Assembly (NCBI RefSeq): GCF_000711885.1
Contig: NZ_JONK01000005.1
Span: 264,322 to 328,321, forward strand
From: Chromobacterium haemolyticum DSM 19808
GTDB lineage: Bacteria > Pseudomonadota > Gammaproteobacteria > Burkholderiales > Chromobacteriaceae
Reading direction: 5' to 3'
Length of the DNA: 64,000 nucleotides
Shown piece by piece: positions 51,601 through 59,031 of this stretch. A program made the translations under genes and the position numbers. Numbering within the stretch: position 1 is the first letter of the stretch; the number at the start of each line of letters is the position of its first letter. The notes under the pieces were generated by a model. It saw only the letters and a program-made list of their open reading frames with translations, did not search any database and was not told the origin of the DNA.

Positions 51601-52496
51601 CGGCCGCCGGCAACGTTTTCTCAGACCGCGCCCAGACCCTGGTCAGCCTGGCCAGCGACCGCTGCGGCGCTTTGCGCACCCAGGCGGGGGCCGCCGCTTA
51701 CCAGAAGCTGAGCGCCTTCTTCAATCAATACCTGGCCAACCGCTTCCCCTTCGCCGCCAAGCTGAGCGCGCCGGACGCCGCGCCGGATCGGGTGGCGGAA
51801 TTCATGCGGCTGATGGACGACAGCGGCGGGCTGGCCGCCGCGGGGCTGCAGGACCTCAAGTCCGGCCAGGCCCAGGCGGCGCGGCGCTTCCTGGACGCGG
51901 CCAAGGCGGCGCGTGGCTGGCTGGGCCCGATGTTCGCCCGCGAGGGCGGCGGGCCGTGGCAGGGCGTGGACGTGGAGGTGCGCTGGCGCACCGACCGCGA
52001 GCACGAGCAGGCGGCGGACCAGGTGATCGAATGGACACTGGCCAGCGGCGGCCAGCGCTTGCGCTACCCCGGCGGCGATGGTCAGCGCCTGCACTGGAAC
52101 ATCGGCCAGCCGGTGACGGCGACCCTGCGCTGGGCCAAGGAGTCGCAGCAGGCGCCGGAGGAGGATTCAACGCAAAGCGGGCTGACCGTGTTCGACCGGC
52201 TGGCCAGCTGGAACTACGGCGGTCAATGGGGCTTGCTGCGCTTGCTGCGCGAGAACAACTCGCCGCTGCGCGTCAACAACGCGGAGGGCTTCAACGACGT
52301 GGGCCTGATGCTGGCTCTGCCGGTGCGCAACCCGGCGCTGCAAGGCAGCGGCAACGCGCAAATGTTCATGAGGCTGACGCTGCAAGCGCCGGGAGGCAAG
52401 AGCGGCCTGGCCGTGGCCAGCCTGCCTTACACCGCGCCGCCCTCGCCGTTCCGCACGGCAGCCAACCCGCGGCTGGCCGCGATAGAGGGCAGTTGA
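48645..52496 (+). CDS. tssM: TssM, IcmF-family T6SS membrane protein, NTPase-degenerate
   Basis: A 1283-aa IcmF/TssM. One membrane helix lies at residues 5-27 and another near 345-365, followed by a large periplasmic region that contacts TssJ. At the place of the usual Walker A ('LGEPGSGKT' in many TssM) this protein has 'LAVGDRVRNVEAL', and the usual 'DTAGRY' is 'IPDDMF', so nucleotide hydrolysis is unlikely. IcmF-related domain and C-terminal TssM beta domain ('RLRYPGGDGQRLHWNIGQPV', in part) are otherwise normal. It lies between tssL and tssA. Confidence 0.93.
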   Translation: MTIQTIVGIVLLTLLILLALAALIWWLRREADPARRSFRGSVRRFEREIGAEDRYQTPWVLAVGDRVRNVEALCASLQLKSEGEVNWFGRWWYGGDGAVLVIPDDMFSHPEGALAPLSAWRRLLGVLLRSRAARPLDALIWTVSASQLWSEHLAVSAGLAAAKKFADLQRRLGLSLPIYLVVTETEQAPGFLELAQALPREARDAMLGWSSPYAASAAYQSDWIEQALTRLRLTLSETIAEFGALQGGMSTDLYLLPRSFEAVRANLQALCDPVFRGNALGEAPQLRGIYFTGAQAAPEGDLEDTAAPPALPLFAGRLLRQRVLAEQGLAQPVPRILRLRQRWHRWTLIGMGLFAALWLAGISWYWHTATDDADALGRQLRILQLDRGGPRPELGNDAAARQSVVAFWRALKDAPSRRFGTLLLPTSLMSPVDGRIDETIEYALRRAVMLPLQQRLLRDAEQLRRLGEAGADSVSDDTAAPEKWPAYLLARQLTGDATKLEQRVSQFNHAVHDGNATLDEAAELANGLFGLSLRAPQNAQRDNLRRILLSSDQLVAAPIDLAKIRPQVGDHFSALMQAWLGQLYTNQTFDLTAQQLQKQLLMLESGQGNSLPELDSVAGHIGLLQSLVNATNSAWSRAAGQDLVPGYSAMLDGARRSSLIGRDAVARVADYSAVARQEFRKRWLGGVGATSALLAQGPAGGLELQDQVLKLNVTLASLLKQDFVASARAQGESGPTASGLANMDAEAMAAALRHYDGYQKYVAGSAGLMPPAYRKGLERALQDSAARAMWSALSGRRAEPSVGLNGGSIDEGNAFDAQAKAATPVLAALDELAQPAFRDSVLREMDRRALQSLRHAERSLQGLAVYQPLQGSFRWWDGSRNAGARAFRAGGARELQQYLGSQLELVGNLVQAQAPALSWLASHKSSMSVSDQQLQQRWQSAAVELRHYKEKAANSAPAVLETMISKDFNEMDVGNCRAVLDQVELPAAGNVFSDRAQTLVSLASDRCGALRTQAGAAAYQKLSAFFNQYLANRFPFAAKLSAPDAAPDRVAEFMRLMDDSGGLAAAGLQDLKSGQAQAARRFLDAAKAARGWLGPMFAREGGGPWQGVDVEVRWRTDREHEQAADQVIEWTLASGGQRLRYPGGDGQRLHWNIGQPVTATLRWAKESQQAPEEDSTQSGLTVFDRLASWNYGGQWGLLRLLRENNSPLRVNNAEGFNDVGLMLALPVRNPALQGSGNAQMFMRLTLQAPGGKSGLAVASLPYTAPPSPFRTAANPRLAAIEGS

Positions 52497-52527
52497 TGCG
52501 CGCTTTGAACACCATGAGGAAACGGCC

Positions 52528-53631
52528 ATGAGCGCCACCTTGCGTCTGGATACCCTGTTGCAACCCATTGCCGCGGACAGCCCCGGCGGCGAAGCGCTGC
52601 GCTACGCGCCGGAATACGACCAACTGCGCGAACTGCGGCGCGAGGACGACCCCAGCCTGCCCGCCGGCATCTGGGAAAGCGATTTGAAGCGGGCGGACTG
52701 GCCCGGCGTGGAACGCGTCGCCTCCGCGCTCTTGGCCGAGCGCAGCAAGGATTTGATGGTGGCGGCCTGGCTGGGCGAATCCTGGCTGCACCTGTTGGGC
52801 TTGCCCGGCTTGGAAGCGGCGCTGGCGCTGAGCGCGCAGTGTTGCGAACAGTTTTGGGACAGCCTGCATCCCTTGCCGCAGCAAGGCGATCTGAGCTTTC
52901 GCACCGGCCCGCTGGAATGGCTGGCCAAGACCTACGCCGCCACGCTGGCGGCCCAAGTGCCGCTGCTGGACGCGCCGCCGCCGCAGGAGCGGCAGCCGCT
53001 GACCCTGCGGCAATGGCAGGACCTGAACCGCCGGCTGCTGGCCGGCGGCGACGAGGGCAAGCTGGAGCGCGAGCAGGCGCGCCACGAGCAGCAGAAGCTG
53101 AACGACTGGGTGCGCGCGCTGCCGCCGGCTGTGCTGGAAGATAGCCGCGGCGCGCTGGCGCGCAGCCGGCAATGGCTGGCGCGGCTGCAGGCCTGGTGCG
53201 ACGAACGCATGGGCGCGGACGCGCCGTCCTACGCGCCGCTGAACCAGGCGCTGGAGCAGGCGGCGCAGGCCTTGCAGGAGCTGGCCGTGCTGCATCCCGG
53301 CCCGCCGTCGGAACTGGATAACGCCGCCATCCACCACGCCGAAACCGCCGCGCCGCCGGCCGCTGTCGAAGCCGGCAACAGCGCGCCGCCGCCCGTTGCG
53401 GCCGCGCCGATGTTCACCCAGCGCGAGCCGCAGGGGCGGGAAGACGCTTACCGCCAGCTACGCGGCATCGCCGACTACCTGGCGCGCACCGAACCGCACA
53501 GCCCGGTGCCCTATTTGATCTACCGAGCAGTGGAGTGGGGAGAAAAGCCGCTGCGCGAACTGCTGGCGGAACTGATAGACAGCGACGCCGAGGCGCGGCG
53601 GCTGTGGTCCTTGCTGGGGGTGTTGCCTTAG
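52528..53631 (+). CDS. tssA: TssA, T6SS assembly cap protein
   Basis: A 367-aa TssA. The ImpA N-terminal domain (residues 1-130) shows 'PIAADSPGGEALRYAPEYDQL', quoted in part, and 'WLGESWLHLLGLPGLEAAL'. A C-terminal VasL/ImpA-type helical part ends 'ELIDSDAEARRLWSLLGVLP'. TssA primes and caps sheath growth. The last residues are followed by a TAG whose final G is the first base of a dispersed repeat. It is last in the tssJKLMA operon. Confidence 0.93.
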   Translation: MSATLRLDTLLQPIAADSPGGEALRYAPEYDQLRELRREDDPSLPAGIWESDLKRADWPGVERVASALLAERSKDLMVAAWLGESWLHLLGLPGLEAALALSAQCCEQFWDSLHPLPQQGDLSFRTGPLEWLAKTYAATLAAQVPLLDAPPPQERQPLTLRQWQDLNRRLLAGGDEGKLEREQARHEQQKLNDWVRALPPAVLEDSRGALARSRQWLARLQAWCDERMGADAPSYAPLNQALEQAAQALQELAVLHPGPPSELDNAAIHHAETAAPPAAVEAGNSAPPPVAAAPMFTQREPQGREDAYRQLRGIADYLARTEPHSPVPYLIYRAVEWGEKPLRELLAELIDSDAEARRLWSLLGVLP

Positions 53632-53770
53632 AACCTGTTTGCGATCTGCTGCGCGTCGGCGATACGGCGTTGAAAACGTCTTCGAAATGCTCATGTACCA
53701 CGCGTACATTCCGCTTTTTCGCTCGTTTTCGCCTTGTCTCGCTCTAGCTCGCTAGATGGTAAACAGGCTC
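53631..53770 (-). repeat. Dispersed MITE-like element, full copy
   Basis: A 140-bp reverse copy, GAACCTGTTTGCGATC to GGTAAACAGGCTC, with identical TTA triplets at 53628-53630 and 53771-53773. The TA of the left triplet plus the element's first G make the TAG stop of tssA. Confidence 0.88.
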
Positions 53771-53774
53771 TTAG

Positions 53775-53802
53775 GCGGGCAAGCCGAGGGCCGCCCGCTT
53801 TT
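53775..53802 (+). terminator. Terminator of the tssJKLMA operon
   Basis: GCGGGC at 53775-53780 pairs with GCCCGC at 53793-53798, followed by TTTT. The 12-base loop is long and the stem short, so efficiency is uncertain. It lies between tssA plus its repeat and the convergent His-rich protein gene. Confidence 0.5.
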
Positions 53803-53817
53803 CCGGATGAGGCGGGC

Positions 53818-54483
53818 TCAGTCCAGCGTATCCATATAGTCCTTGCTGCGCAGCCGCCCGGTTTGCGCCCAGGGCAATGGCTGGCCGGCGGCCAGCGGGC
53901 GGATGTCCACGCGCATGCTTTCGCGATGGCGGCCGTCCTGCGAGCGGGACTCCACCCGCAGCGGCAGCGCCCAGCGCGTGCTCCATTGCAATTGCTTGCT
54001 GTGGCCGTTGGCGGTTTTGCGATACCAGCGGCTGCCGTCCGCGCCGGGGCCGACGGTAAAGCCTTTCAGTTTTTCAATGTCCACCAGCTGGCTGGCCAGG
54101 GTCCAGGAGCCGTCGAAGCCCACGTCGCTCCATTCGCGCTGGCCCACCTGCACCAGCAGCCGCTGTTGCGGCACGGCGAATTCCAGCCGCGGCTGGCCTT
54201 TGGCGTCCAGCCACACGTGGCGGCTGGCGGCGGCGTAGTCGATATGATCGTGGCCGTCTTCCGCGCCATGATCGTGGTCATGGCCGCCGGCGCGCGCGTT
54301 CAGCCGTTCGCGCCAGACGTGTTTGCCCTGGCGGGTCAGTTTTTCCCGATAGCGTATGGTTTTTTCCACGCCGTCGTTGCCGATGGTGACGGTTTCGTAG
54401 CTGATGGTGGCCACCAGGTCCGGCACGGCGGCGCGCAGGACCGGGGGCAGGGCCAGCAAGGCTAGCGGCAGCAGGATTTTCAT
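53818..54483 (-). CDS. Periplasmic His-rich protein near alkaline phosphatases
   Basis: I do not recognise this 221-aa exported protein. The signal peptide is MKILLPLALLALPPVLRA. A His/Asp-rich segment near residue 66 ('GGHDHDHGAEDGHDH') could bind zinc or another metal. The rest looks like a beta-rich fold ('RHVWLDAKGQPRLEFAVPQQ', 'LVQVGQREWSDVGFDGSW'). It lies downstream of the alkaline phosphatase pair on the same strand, with a repeat between. Alkaline phosphatases need zinc, so metal supply is a possible link, but that is speculation. Confidence 0.75.
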   Translation of the reverse strand: MKILLPLALLALPPVLRAAVPDLVATISYETVTIGNDGVEKTIRYREKLTRQGKHVWRERLNARAGGHDHDHGAEDGHDHIDYAAASRHVWLDAKGQPRLEFAVPQQRLLVQVGQREWSDVGFDGSWTLASQLVDIEKLKGFTVGPGADGSRWYRKTANGHSKQLQWSTRWALPLRVESRSQDGRHRESMRVDIRPLAAGQPLPWAQTGRLRSKDYMDTLD

Positions 54484-54510
54484 CGTGGTCTTTCGTCATT
54501 CGTAAAAGGA

Positions 54511-54530
54511 GGCTTGCCCGAGGGCAAGCC
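54511..54530 (-). terminator. Hairpin upstream of the His-rich protein gene
   Basis: GGCTTGCCC and GGGCAAGCC form a perfect 9-bp stem with a 2-base gap, then TCCTTTT on the minus strand. It lies 27 bp before the ATG of the His-rich gene and after phoA, so it could terminate phoA transcription or attenuate the downstream gene. Confidence 0.5.
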
Positions 54531-54596
54531 GAATGGAGTGAATCCGTGACGGCCGCGCCGGGCCTGGAGCGGCGCCGGCGCGGGGGCGAGGGTTTA

Positions 54597-54739
54597 GAGC
54601 CTGTTTACGATTTCGCGAGCTAGAGCGAGACAAGGCGAAAACGATTGAAAAAGCGGAATGTACGCGTGGTACATGAGCATTTTGAGCTTGTACTCACCGT
54701 GTAACGCTCCACGACGCGCAGCAGATCGTAAACAGGTTC
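54597..54739 (+). repeat. Dispersed MITE-like element, full copy
   Basis: A 143-bp copy, GAGCCTGTTTACGATT to ATCGTAAACAGGTTC, flanked by TTA at 54594-54596 and 54740-54742. The right TTA is the complement of the TAA stop of the alkaline phosphatase gene. Confidence 0.88.
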
Positions 54740-56101
54740 TTACAAGCCCAGCGCGCTTTTCACCAGGCCAAACACCTTGGTGTTGTCCATCACGCCCTTG
54801 AAGCCCTTGGAGCCGGCGCCGCCGGACATCAGCATCACGTCGCCGCCGCCGTGGGTTTCGCTGGACAGGCGGATGCCGGTTTCCTGTTGGTAGTCGTCGC
54901 CCATCGCGGTGGCGGAGTCCACCGATACGCGGGTGGCCTTGCGGTTGGGGCCGTTGCCGAATACCAGCGCGGTGTAGGTGGCGCCGTCCGCGTCCTTGGA
55001 TTCCTTGCCGTCGGCGTAGCCGCGCACGATGTCGTGAATGGGGTTGCCGCGCTTGGCGTAGCCGTTGATGGTCATGGTGTGGTCGTGGTCCGCGGTGACC
55101 ACGATCAGGGTGTTGTTGAGGTCCACCTTGGCCAGTGCGGTCTTGATGGCGTTGTCGAAGGCGATGGTGTCTTCCAGCGCGCGCTTGGCGTTGGTGCCGT
55201 GCAGCGCGTGGTCGATGCGGCCGCCTTCCACCATCAGCACATAGCCGTTGCCGTTGCGGGACAGGGTGTCGATGGCCTTGGCGGTCATATCGGCCAGGCT
55301 GGGCTGGTTAAGATTGTTCTTCACCCGGTCCAGCTCGTAGTCCATGTGGTCTTTGTTGAAGATGCCCAGCAGTTTGCTGCCGGACTGCGGATTGAAGGCG
55401 GCCAGCTCGCTGCCGCTGCTGACCAGGGTGTAGCCCTTGGCTTGCATCTCGGTCAGCAGGTTGCGGCCGTCCGGGCGTTTGCCGCCGGAGGCGGTGGGCA
55501 GGAAGAATTTGCTGCCGCCGCCCATCAGCACGTCCAGGCCGGCGCCCAGCTTGGCGTTGTAGCCGGCGCCGCCCGGAACCGCCTGGGCGGCGATGTCGGA
55601 TTCGGCGTCGCGGTGGCAGACGTGGGCGTAAGTGGCGGCCGGGGTGGCGTGGGTGACGCGGGTGGTGGTCACCGCGCCTATGGCCTTGCCCTTGGCCTTG
55701 GCCAGCTCCAGCAGGGTGGTGGCCGCTTGGCCGTTGCCGACGCCGCAATTGCCGGTGCCGTTGCTGTTGGGGTCGATGGCGCGGGTGTCGGCGGACATGG
55801 AGATGACTTCGTTGTTCATCTTCACGCCGGTCATATAGGCGGACATGGACGGCGCGCTGTCGGTGGTTTGCGCGTCGTTGGAGAAGGTTTTGACGCGGGC
55901 GGTGCGGGACAGCTGTTCCATGTTCAGCTTGCCGGCTTCGCCGTATTTGTAGATGCGGGAGGCGGTGACGGTGGTGGGGCCCATGCCGTCGCCCAGGAAG
56001 AAGATCACGTTCTTGGCTTCGCCCGCGGCCTGGGCCGGGAGCGCGTGCAGGGCGGCGGCCAGCGCGGCAACGCTCAGCAGCGGTTTCATCATCGGTTTCA
56101 T
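54740..56101 (-). CDS. phoA: Periplasmic alkaline phosphatase
   Basis: A 453-aa alkaline phosphatase. The signal peptide (MKPMMKPLLSVAALAAALHALPAQA) is followed by 'NVIFFLGDGMGPTTVTASRIY' in part (metal-binding Asp) and the nucleophile Ser in 'TTDSAPSMSAYMTG'. Later metal ligands appear in 'VEGGRIDHALHGTNA' and 'VVTADHDHTMT', and 'SSETHGGGDVMLM' provides the last His. It releases phosphate from organic esters in the periplasm. It is paired with a second, lipoprotein homologue 49 bp upstream. Its stop abuts a repeat. Confidence 0.93.
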   Translation of the reverse strand: MKPMMKPLLSVAALAAALHALPAQAAGEAKNVIFFLGDGMGPTTVTASRIYKYGEAGKLNMEQLSRTARVKTFSNDAQTTDSAPSMSAYMTGVKMNNEVISMSADTRAIDPNSNGTGNCGVGNGQAATTLLELAKAKGKAIGAVTTTRVTHATPAATYAHVCHRDAESDIAAQAVPGGAGYNAKLGAGLDVLMGGGSKFFLPTASGGKRPDGRNLLTEMQAKGYTLVSSGSELAAFNPQSGSKLLGIFNKDHMDYELDRVKNNLNQPSLADMTAKAIDTLSRNGNGYVLMVEGGRIDHALHGTNAKRALEDTIAFDNAIKTALAKVDLNNTLIVVTADHDHTMTINGYAKRGNPIHDIVRGYADGKESKDADGATYTALVFGNGPNRKATRVSVDSATAMGDDYQQETGIRLSSETHGGGDVMLMSGGAGSKGFKGVMDNTKVFGLVKSALGL

Positions 56102-56150
56102 TGCGGTTCTCTTGTATGGATATTTGCGTAGCGTTTGGGGGCGGCGCGGC

Positions 56151-57599
56151 TCAAAGCGCTGCGGCTTTCTTCACCAGGCCAAACACGTCGATATTCTCCA
56201 GGAAGCCCTGGAAGGCGTCCGAACCCTGGCCGATGGCGCCAATGAAGACATCGGTGCCGCCGTGGGTCTCGCCGCCGGCCGGCATGCGCACCGCGGCTTC
56301 CTGGTGGTAGTCGTTGGCGGAGACCGCGGCGTCGGTCAGCGCGGTAGCGGCGTTGCGGTTGCCGTTGACGCGATTTTCGCCGTTGCCGAAGCCGATGATG
56401 GAGTAGGGCATGCCGTCGGCGTCGGTGGCCACGCTGCCGTTGCTGTAGTTTTTCACCAGGCCCAGCACGCCGGGATTGCTGGGGGTGGTCTTGCCGGTGC
56501 GTTGGGCGTAGCCGTTGAGCACCAGGGTGTGGTCGTGGTCCGCGGTGACCACGATCAGGGTGTTTTTCAGGTCCGGATCGCGCTGTTTCATCGCGTCGAT
56601 GGCGGTCTTGATCGCCTGGTCGAAGGCCACGGTGTCCTGCAAGGCTTTCTTGGCGGTGGTTTCATGCAGCGCGTGGTCGATGCGGCCGCCTTCCACCATC
56701 AGGAAAAAGCCCTGCTTGTCCTTGCGGTCCGCCAGCATGGAGATGGCCTTGGCGGTCATCTCGGCCAGACTGGGTTCCTTGGCGGCGTCTCGGTCCAGGT
56801 CGTAGCTCATGTGGCTGCTGGTGAACAGGCCCACTGCGCGGTTGGTCTTGGCCGGGTCCAGCGCGTTGAAGCCGGTTTTGTCCGCGGCGTAGCCGTAGCC
56901 CTTGGCTTTCAGCTCCGCCACCAGGTCGCGGCCGTCGGCGCGTTTGCCGCCGGCGGCCTTGGGCAGGAAGAACTGGCGGCCGCCGCCAAACACCACGTCC
57001 ACGCCGTCTTGCAGCTTGGCGTTGTATAGCGCGCCGCCCGGCACCAGTTGGGCGGCGATGTCGGATTCGGCGTCGCGGTGGCAGACGTGGGCGTAAGTGG
57101 CGGCCGGGGTGGCGTGGGTGACGCGGGTGGTGGTGACCACGCCGGTGGCCTTGCCGCCGGCCTTGGCCAGCTCCAGCAGGGTGCTGACCGGCTGGCCGTT
57201 GCCGCTGCCGCAGTTGGAGGTGAAGTCCGCGTTGGGGGATTTGGCCTGGGTGTTGGTGGACATGGAGATGACTTCGTTGTTCATCTTCACGCCGGTCATG
57301 TAGGCGGACATGGACGGCGCGCTGTCGGTGACTTGAGCGTCGTTGGAGAAGGTTTTGACGAAGCCGCTTTCCGGCAGCGTGTCCATGGTCAGTTCGCCGT
57401 CTTCGCCCACGGAGTAGATGCGGGCGGCGGTGGTGGTGTTGATGCCCATGCCGTCGCCCAGGAAGAAGATTACGTTTTTGGCGACGGGGCGTAGGCCCTG
57501 GTTATTGTTGGCGGAGCCGCTGGCGGGGCCGCCGTTGCTGCCGCAGGCGGCCAGGCCGATGGCGGCCGTCACGGCCAGGGTCAGGCTAAGGATGCGCAT
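56151..57599 (-). CDS. Alkaline phosphatase, lipoprotein form
   Basis: A 482-aa homologue of the neighbouring phosphatase. The start at 57599 gives MRILSLTLAVTAAIGLAACGS, a lipoprotein signal with lipobox LAAC; the mature part begins with a Gly/Ser/Asn linker. All catalytic motifs match the partner ('FFLGDGMG', 'TDSAPSMSAYMTG', 'VEGGRIDHALHE', 'VVTADHDHT', 'GGETHGGTD'), so it should be active at a membrane. The pair probably arose by duplication. Expression under phosphate control is expected, but I found no clear Pho box. Confidence 0.92.
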   Translation of the reverse strand: MRILSLTLAVTAAIGLAACGSNGGPASGSANNNQGLRPVAKNVIFFLGDGMGINTTTAARIYSVGEDGELTMDTLPESGFVKTFSNDAQVTDSAPSMSAYMTGVKMNNEVISMSTNTQAKSPNADFTSNCGSGNGQPVSTLLELAKAGGKATGVVTTTRVTHATPAATYAHVCHRDAESDIAAQLVPGGALYNAKLQDGVDVVFGGGRQFFLPKAAGGKRADGRDLVAELKAKGYGYAADKTGFNALDPAKTNRAVGLFTSSHMSYDLDRDAAKEPSLAEMTAKAISMLADRKDKQGFFLMVEGGRIDHALHETTAKKALQDTVAFDQAIKTAIDAMKQRDPDLKNTLIVVTADHDHTLVLNGYAQRTGKTTPSNPGVLGLVKNYSNGSVATDADGMPYSIIGFGNGENRVNGNRNAATALTDAAVSANDYHQEAAVRMPAGGETHGGTDVFIGAIGQGSDAFQGFLENIDVFGLVKKAAAL

Positions 57600-57731
57600 G
57601 ATGTTATGTTCCGGGCATGAAAAAATCCGGCACAGCATAGTGGGCGCATGTTTCGGACAGGAGAGGTTTTGATGAAGCTTTTGTTGCCGAGTCAACCGGG
57701 AGGGGGCTTGGGCGTTGGCGGGCTGCGCTTA

Positions 57732-57871
57732 GAACCTATTTATGATCTGCTGCGCGTCGGCGATACGGCGTTGAAACCGGCTTCGAAATGCTCATGTACC
57801 ATTTGTACATTCCGCTTTCTCAGCCGTTTTCGCCTTGTCTCGCCTTAGCTCGCGAGATCGTAAACAGGCTC
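57732..57871 (-). repeat. Dispersed MITE-like element, full copy
   Basis: A 140-bp reverse copy, GAACCTATTTATGATC to GATCGTAAACAGGCTC, flanked by TTA at 57729-57731 and 57872-57874. The right TTA is the complement of the TAA stop of the J-domain gene. Confidence 0.88.
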
Positions 57872-58186
57872 TTAGCGTTGCTTGGCGCACAGGGGCAGCA
57901 GCCGTTGATAGGCGGCGTTGATTTCCTTGCTTTTGCGTTCCGCCAGCTCGCGCAGCTCCAGGCCCAGGGCGCTGACCTTGTCCGGATGGTATTCCGCCAT
58001 CCGCGCCCGGTAAGCCGCTTTGAGCTCCTCCGCGGAGCAGGGCCAGGCGATTTGCAGCACCTGGCAGGCGCGTTCGGTGTCGGAGACGGGGCGGGCCGGC
58101 GGCGTCTCCGGTCGCGAAGGACTCAGCGCCCGGCGGATCAGCCAGTAGGCCAGCAGGGCAAACAACAGCAGCGCAATCAATCGCAT
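57872..58186 (-). CDS. Membrane-anchored J-domain protein
   Basis: A 104-aa protein with one N-terminal membrane helix (residues 3-19, LIALLLFALLAYWLIRR) and a C-terminal J domain of about 60 residues: 'ACQVLQIAWPCSAEELKAAY' then the invariant 'HPDK' and 'KEINAAYQRLL'. J domains stimulate DnaK ATPase, so it may recruit DnaK to the inner membrane. The start at 58186 (MRLIALLL) is preferred over an upstream in-frame ATG lacking hydrophobic lead sequence. It is monocistronic. Confidence 0.87.
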   Translation of the reverse strand: MRLIALLLFALLAYWLIRRALSPSRPETPPARPVSDTERACQVLQIAWPCSAEELKAAYRARMAEYHPDKVSALGLELRELAERKSKEINAAYQRLLPLCAKQR

Positions 58187-58339
58187 CGATACGGCTCCTT
58201 GGCAGAGGGCCGCCCGCGCTTGCGGACGGAATAGCAATATGGAGCGGCGGGCCGGCCGCGGGTTCCCGGCGCGGGGCCGCTGCCGGCGAAACTTTGCCGC
58301 CGGCGGGCGGTCCCATTCGGCCCGGCTATGTTCTTTTAA

Positions 58340-58450
58340 GAGTAGCTAACAACAGTCAGTGTTACGGCTGAGGCAAGGCGCGCCGACGCAGGCAGTACTT
58401 GAGTACGGCCAGTCGGCGCAACGCGGCATCAGGACTATTGTTAGCCGCTC
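58340..58450. repeat. 111-bp inverted-repeat element, second repeat family
   Basis: An 18-bp inverted terminal repeat (15 of 18 matching) lies at 58340-58357 and 58433-58450, with cores GCTAACAACAGTC and GACTATTGTTAGC. Inside is a second perfect arm pair GCGCCGAC/GTCGGCGC around GTACTTGAGTAC, so the whole unit folds into one long hairpin. It differs in sequence from the main TNA-flanked family but shares the GAGGCAAGGCG block. Only one copy is visible here. It fills most of the gap between the J-domain and GNAT genes. Confidence 0.65.
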
Positions 58451-58503
58451 GTAATCTAGCGGCGCCCGCCTATCCGGGGAGGAGGCGGCCCGCAAGGAAG
58501 CGT

Positions 58504-58950
58504 ATGAGTTCCACCATCCGTCTGGCCGTCCGGGCCGACATCGCCGCGCTGTTCGATATCCGCACCAGCGTCCGGCAAAACCACCTTTCCATCGAGCAAC
58601 TGGCCGGCCTTGGCATCACGCCGGAGACTATCGCCGAAACCATCGCCGCCGCGCCCTGCGCCTGGATCGCGGAGCAGGACGGCCAGCCGGCCGGCTTCGC
58701 CATGGCGGACCTGGACGCCGGCGAAGTGTTCGCCTTGTTCATCAAGCCGGAGTTCGAGGGCTTGGGCCTGGGCCGGCAACTGCTGCGCCAGGCGGAGACC
58801 GCGCTGTTTCAGCGCCATTTGGTGATCCGGCTGACCACCGACGGCGACGAAGCCATCCGCGCCAACGGCTTTTACCAGCGTCAGGGGTGGCGGCAAGCCG
58901 GCTTGGCAGAGGGCGGAGATGTGGTGTACGAGAAGCGGCGCGGGGGCTGA
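58504..58950 (+). CDS. GNAT-family N-acetyltransferase
   Basis: A 148-aa GNAT acetyltransferase. The acetyl-CoA loop is 'KPEFEGLGLGRQLL' (R/Q-x-x-G-x-G/A type) near residue 84, after beta-strand 4 'GEVFALFIKPEF'. 'NGFYQRQGWRQAG' is the usual C-terminal region. The ATG at 58504 follows AAGGAAG. The substrate cannot be told; 'SVRQNHLSIEQLAGLGITPE' near the N-terminus resembles uncharacterised small-molecule acetyltransferases. Confidence 0.88.
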   Translation: MSSTIRLAVRADIAALFDIRTSVRQNHLSIEQLAGLGITPETIAETIAAAPCAWIAEQDGQPAGFAMADLDAGEVFALFIKPEFEGLGLGRQLLRQAETALFQRHLVIRLTTDGDEAIRANGFYQRQGWRQAGLAEGGDVVYEKRRGG

Positions 58951-58954
58951 ACGA

Positions 58955-59031
58955 GGCGCGCCTCCGGCGACGAGGCTGATGAGCCGGGGGCGTGCCGGAT
59001 ACGCGGGCTCCCGAGCGTTTGGAGGCGCGCC
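58955..59031. repeat. Inverted repeat in the 318-bp gap before the LysE gene
   Basis: GGCGCGCCTCC at 58955-58965 and GGAGGCGCGCC at 59021-59031 are perfect 11-bp complements. The arms lie 55 bp apart just after the GNAT stop, so they could form a terminator-like stem for that gene, though without a T run. The rest of the gap (59032-59268) is a leader for the LysE-type gene; I see no other gene. Confidence 0.45.

Noticed and set aside
57600..57730. Pho box upstream of the lipoprotein phosphatase
   Set aside because: A CTGTC-like sequence is present once, but there is no second half-site at the right spacing.
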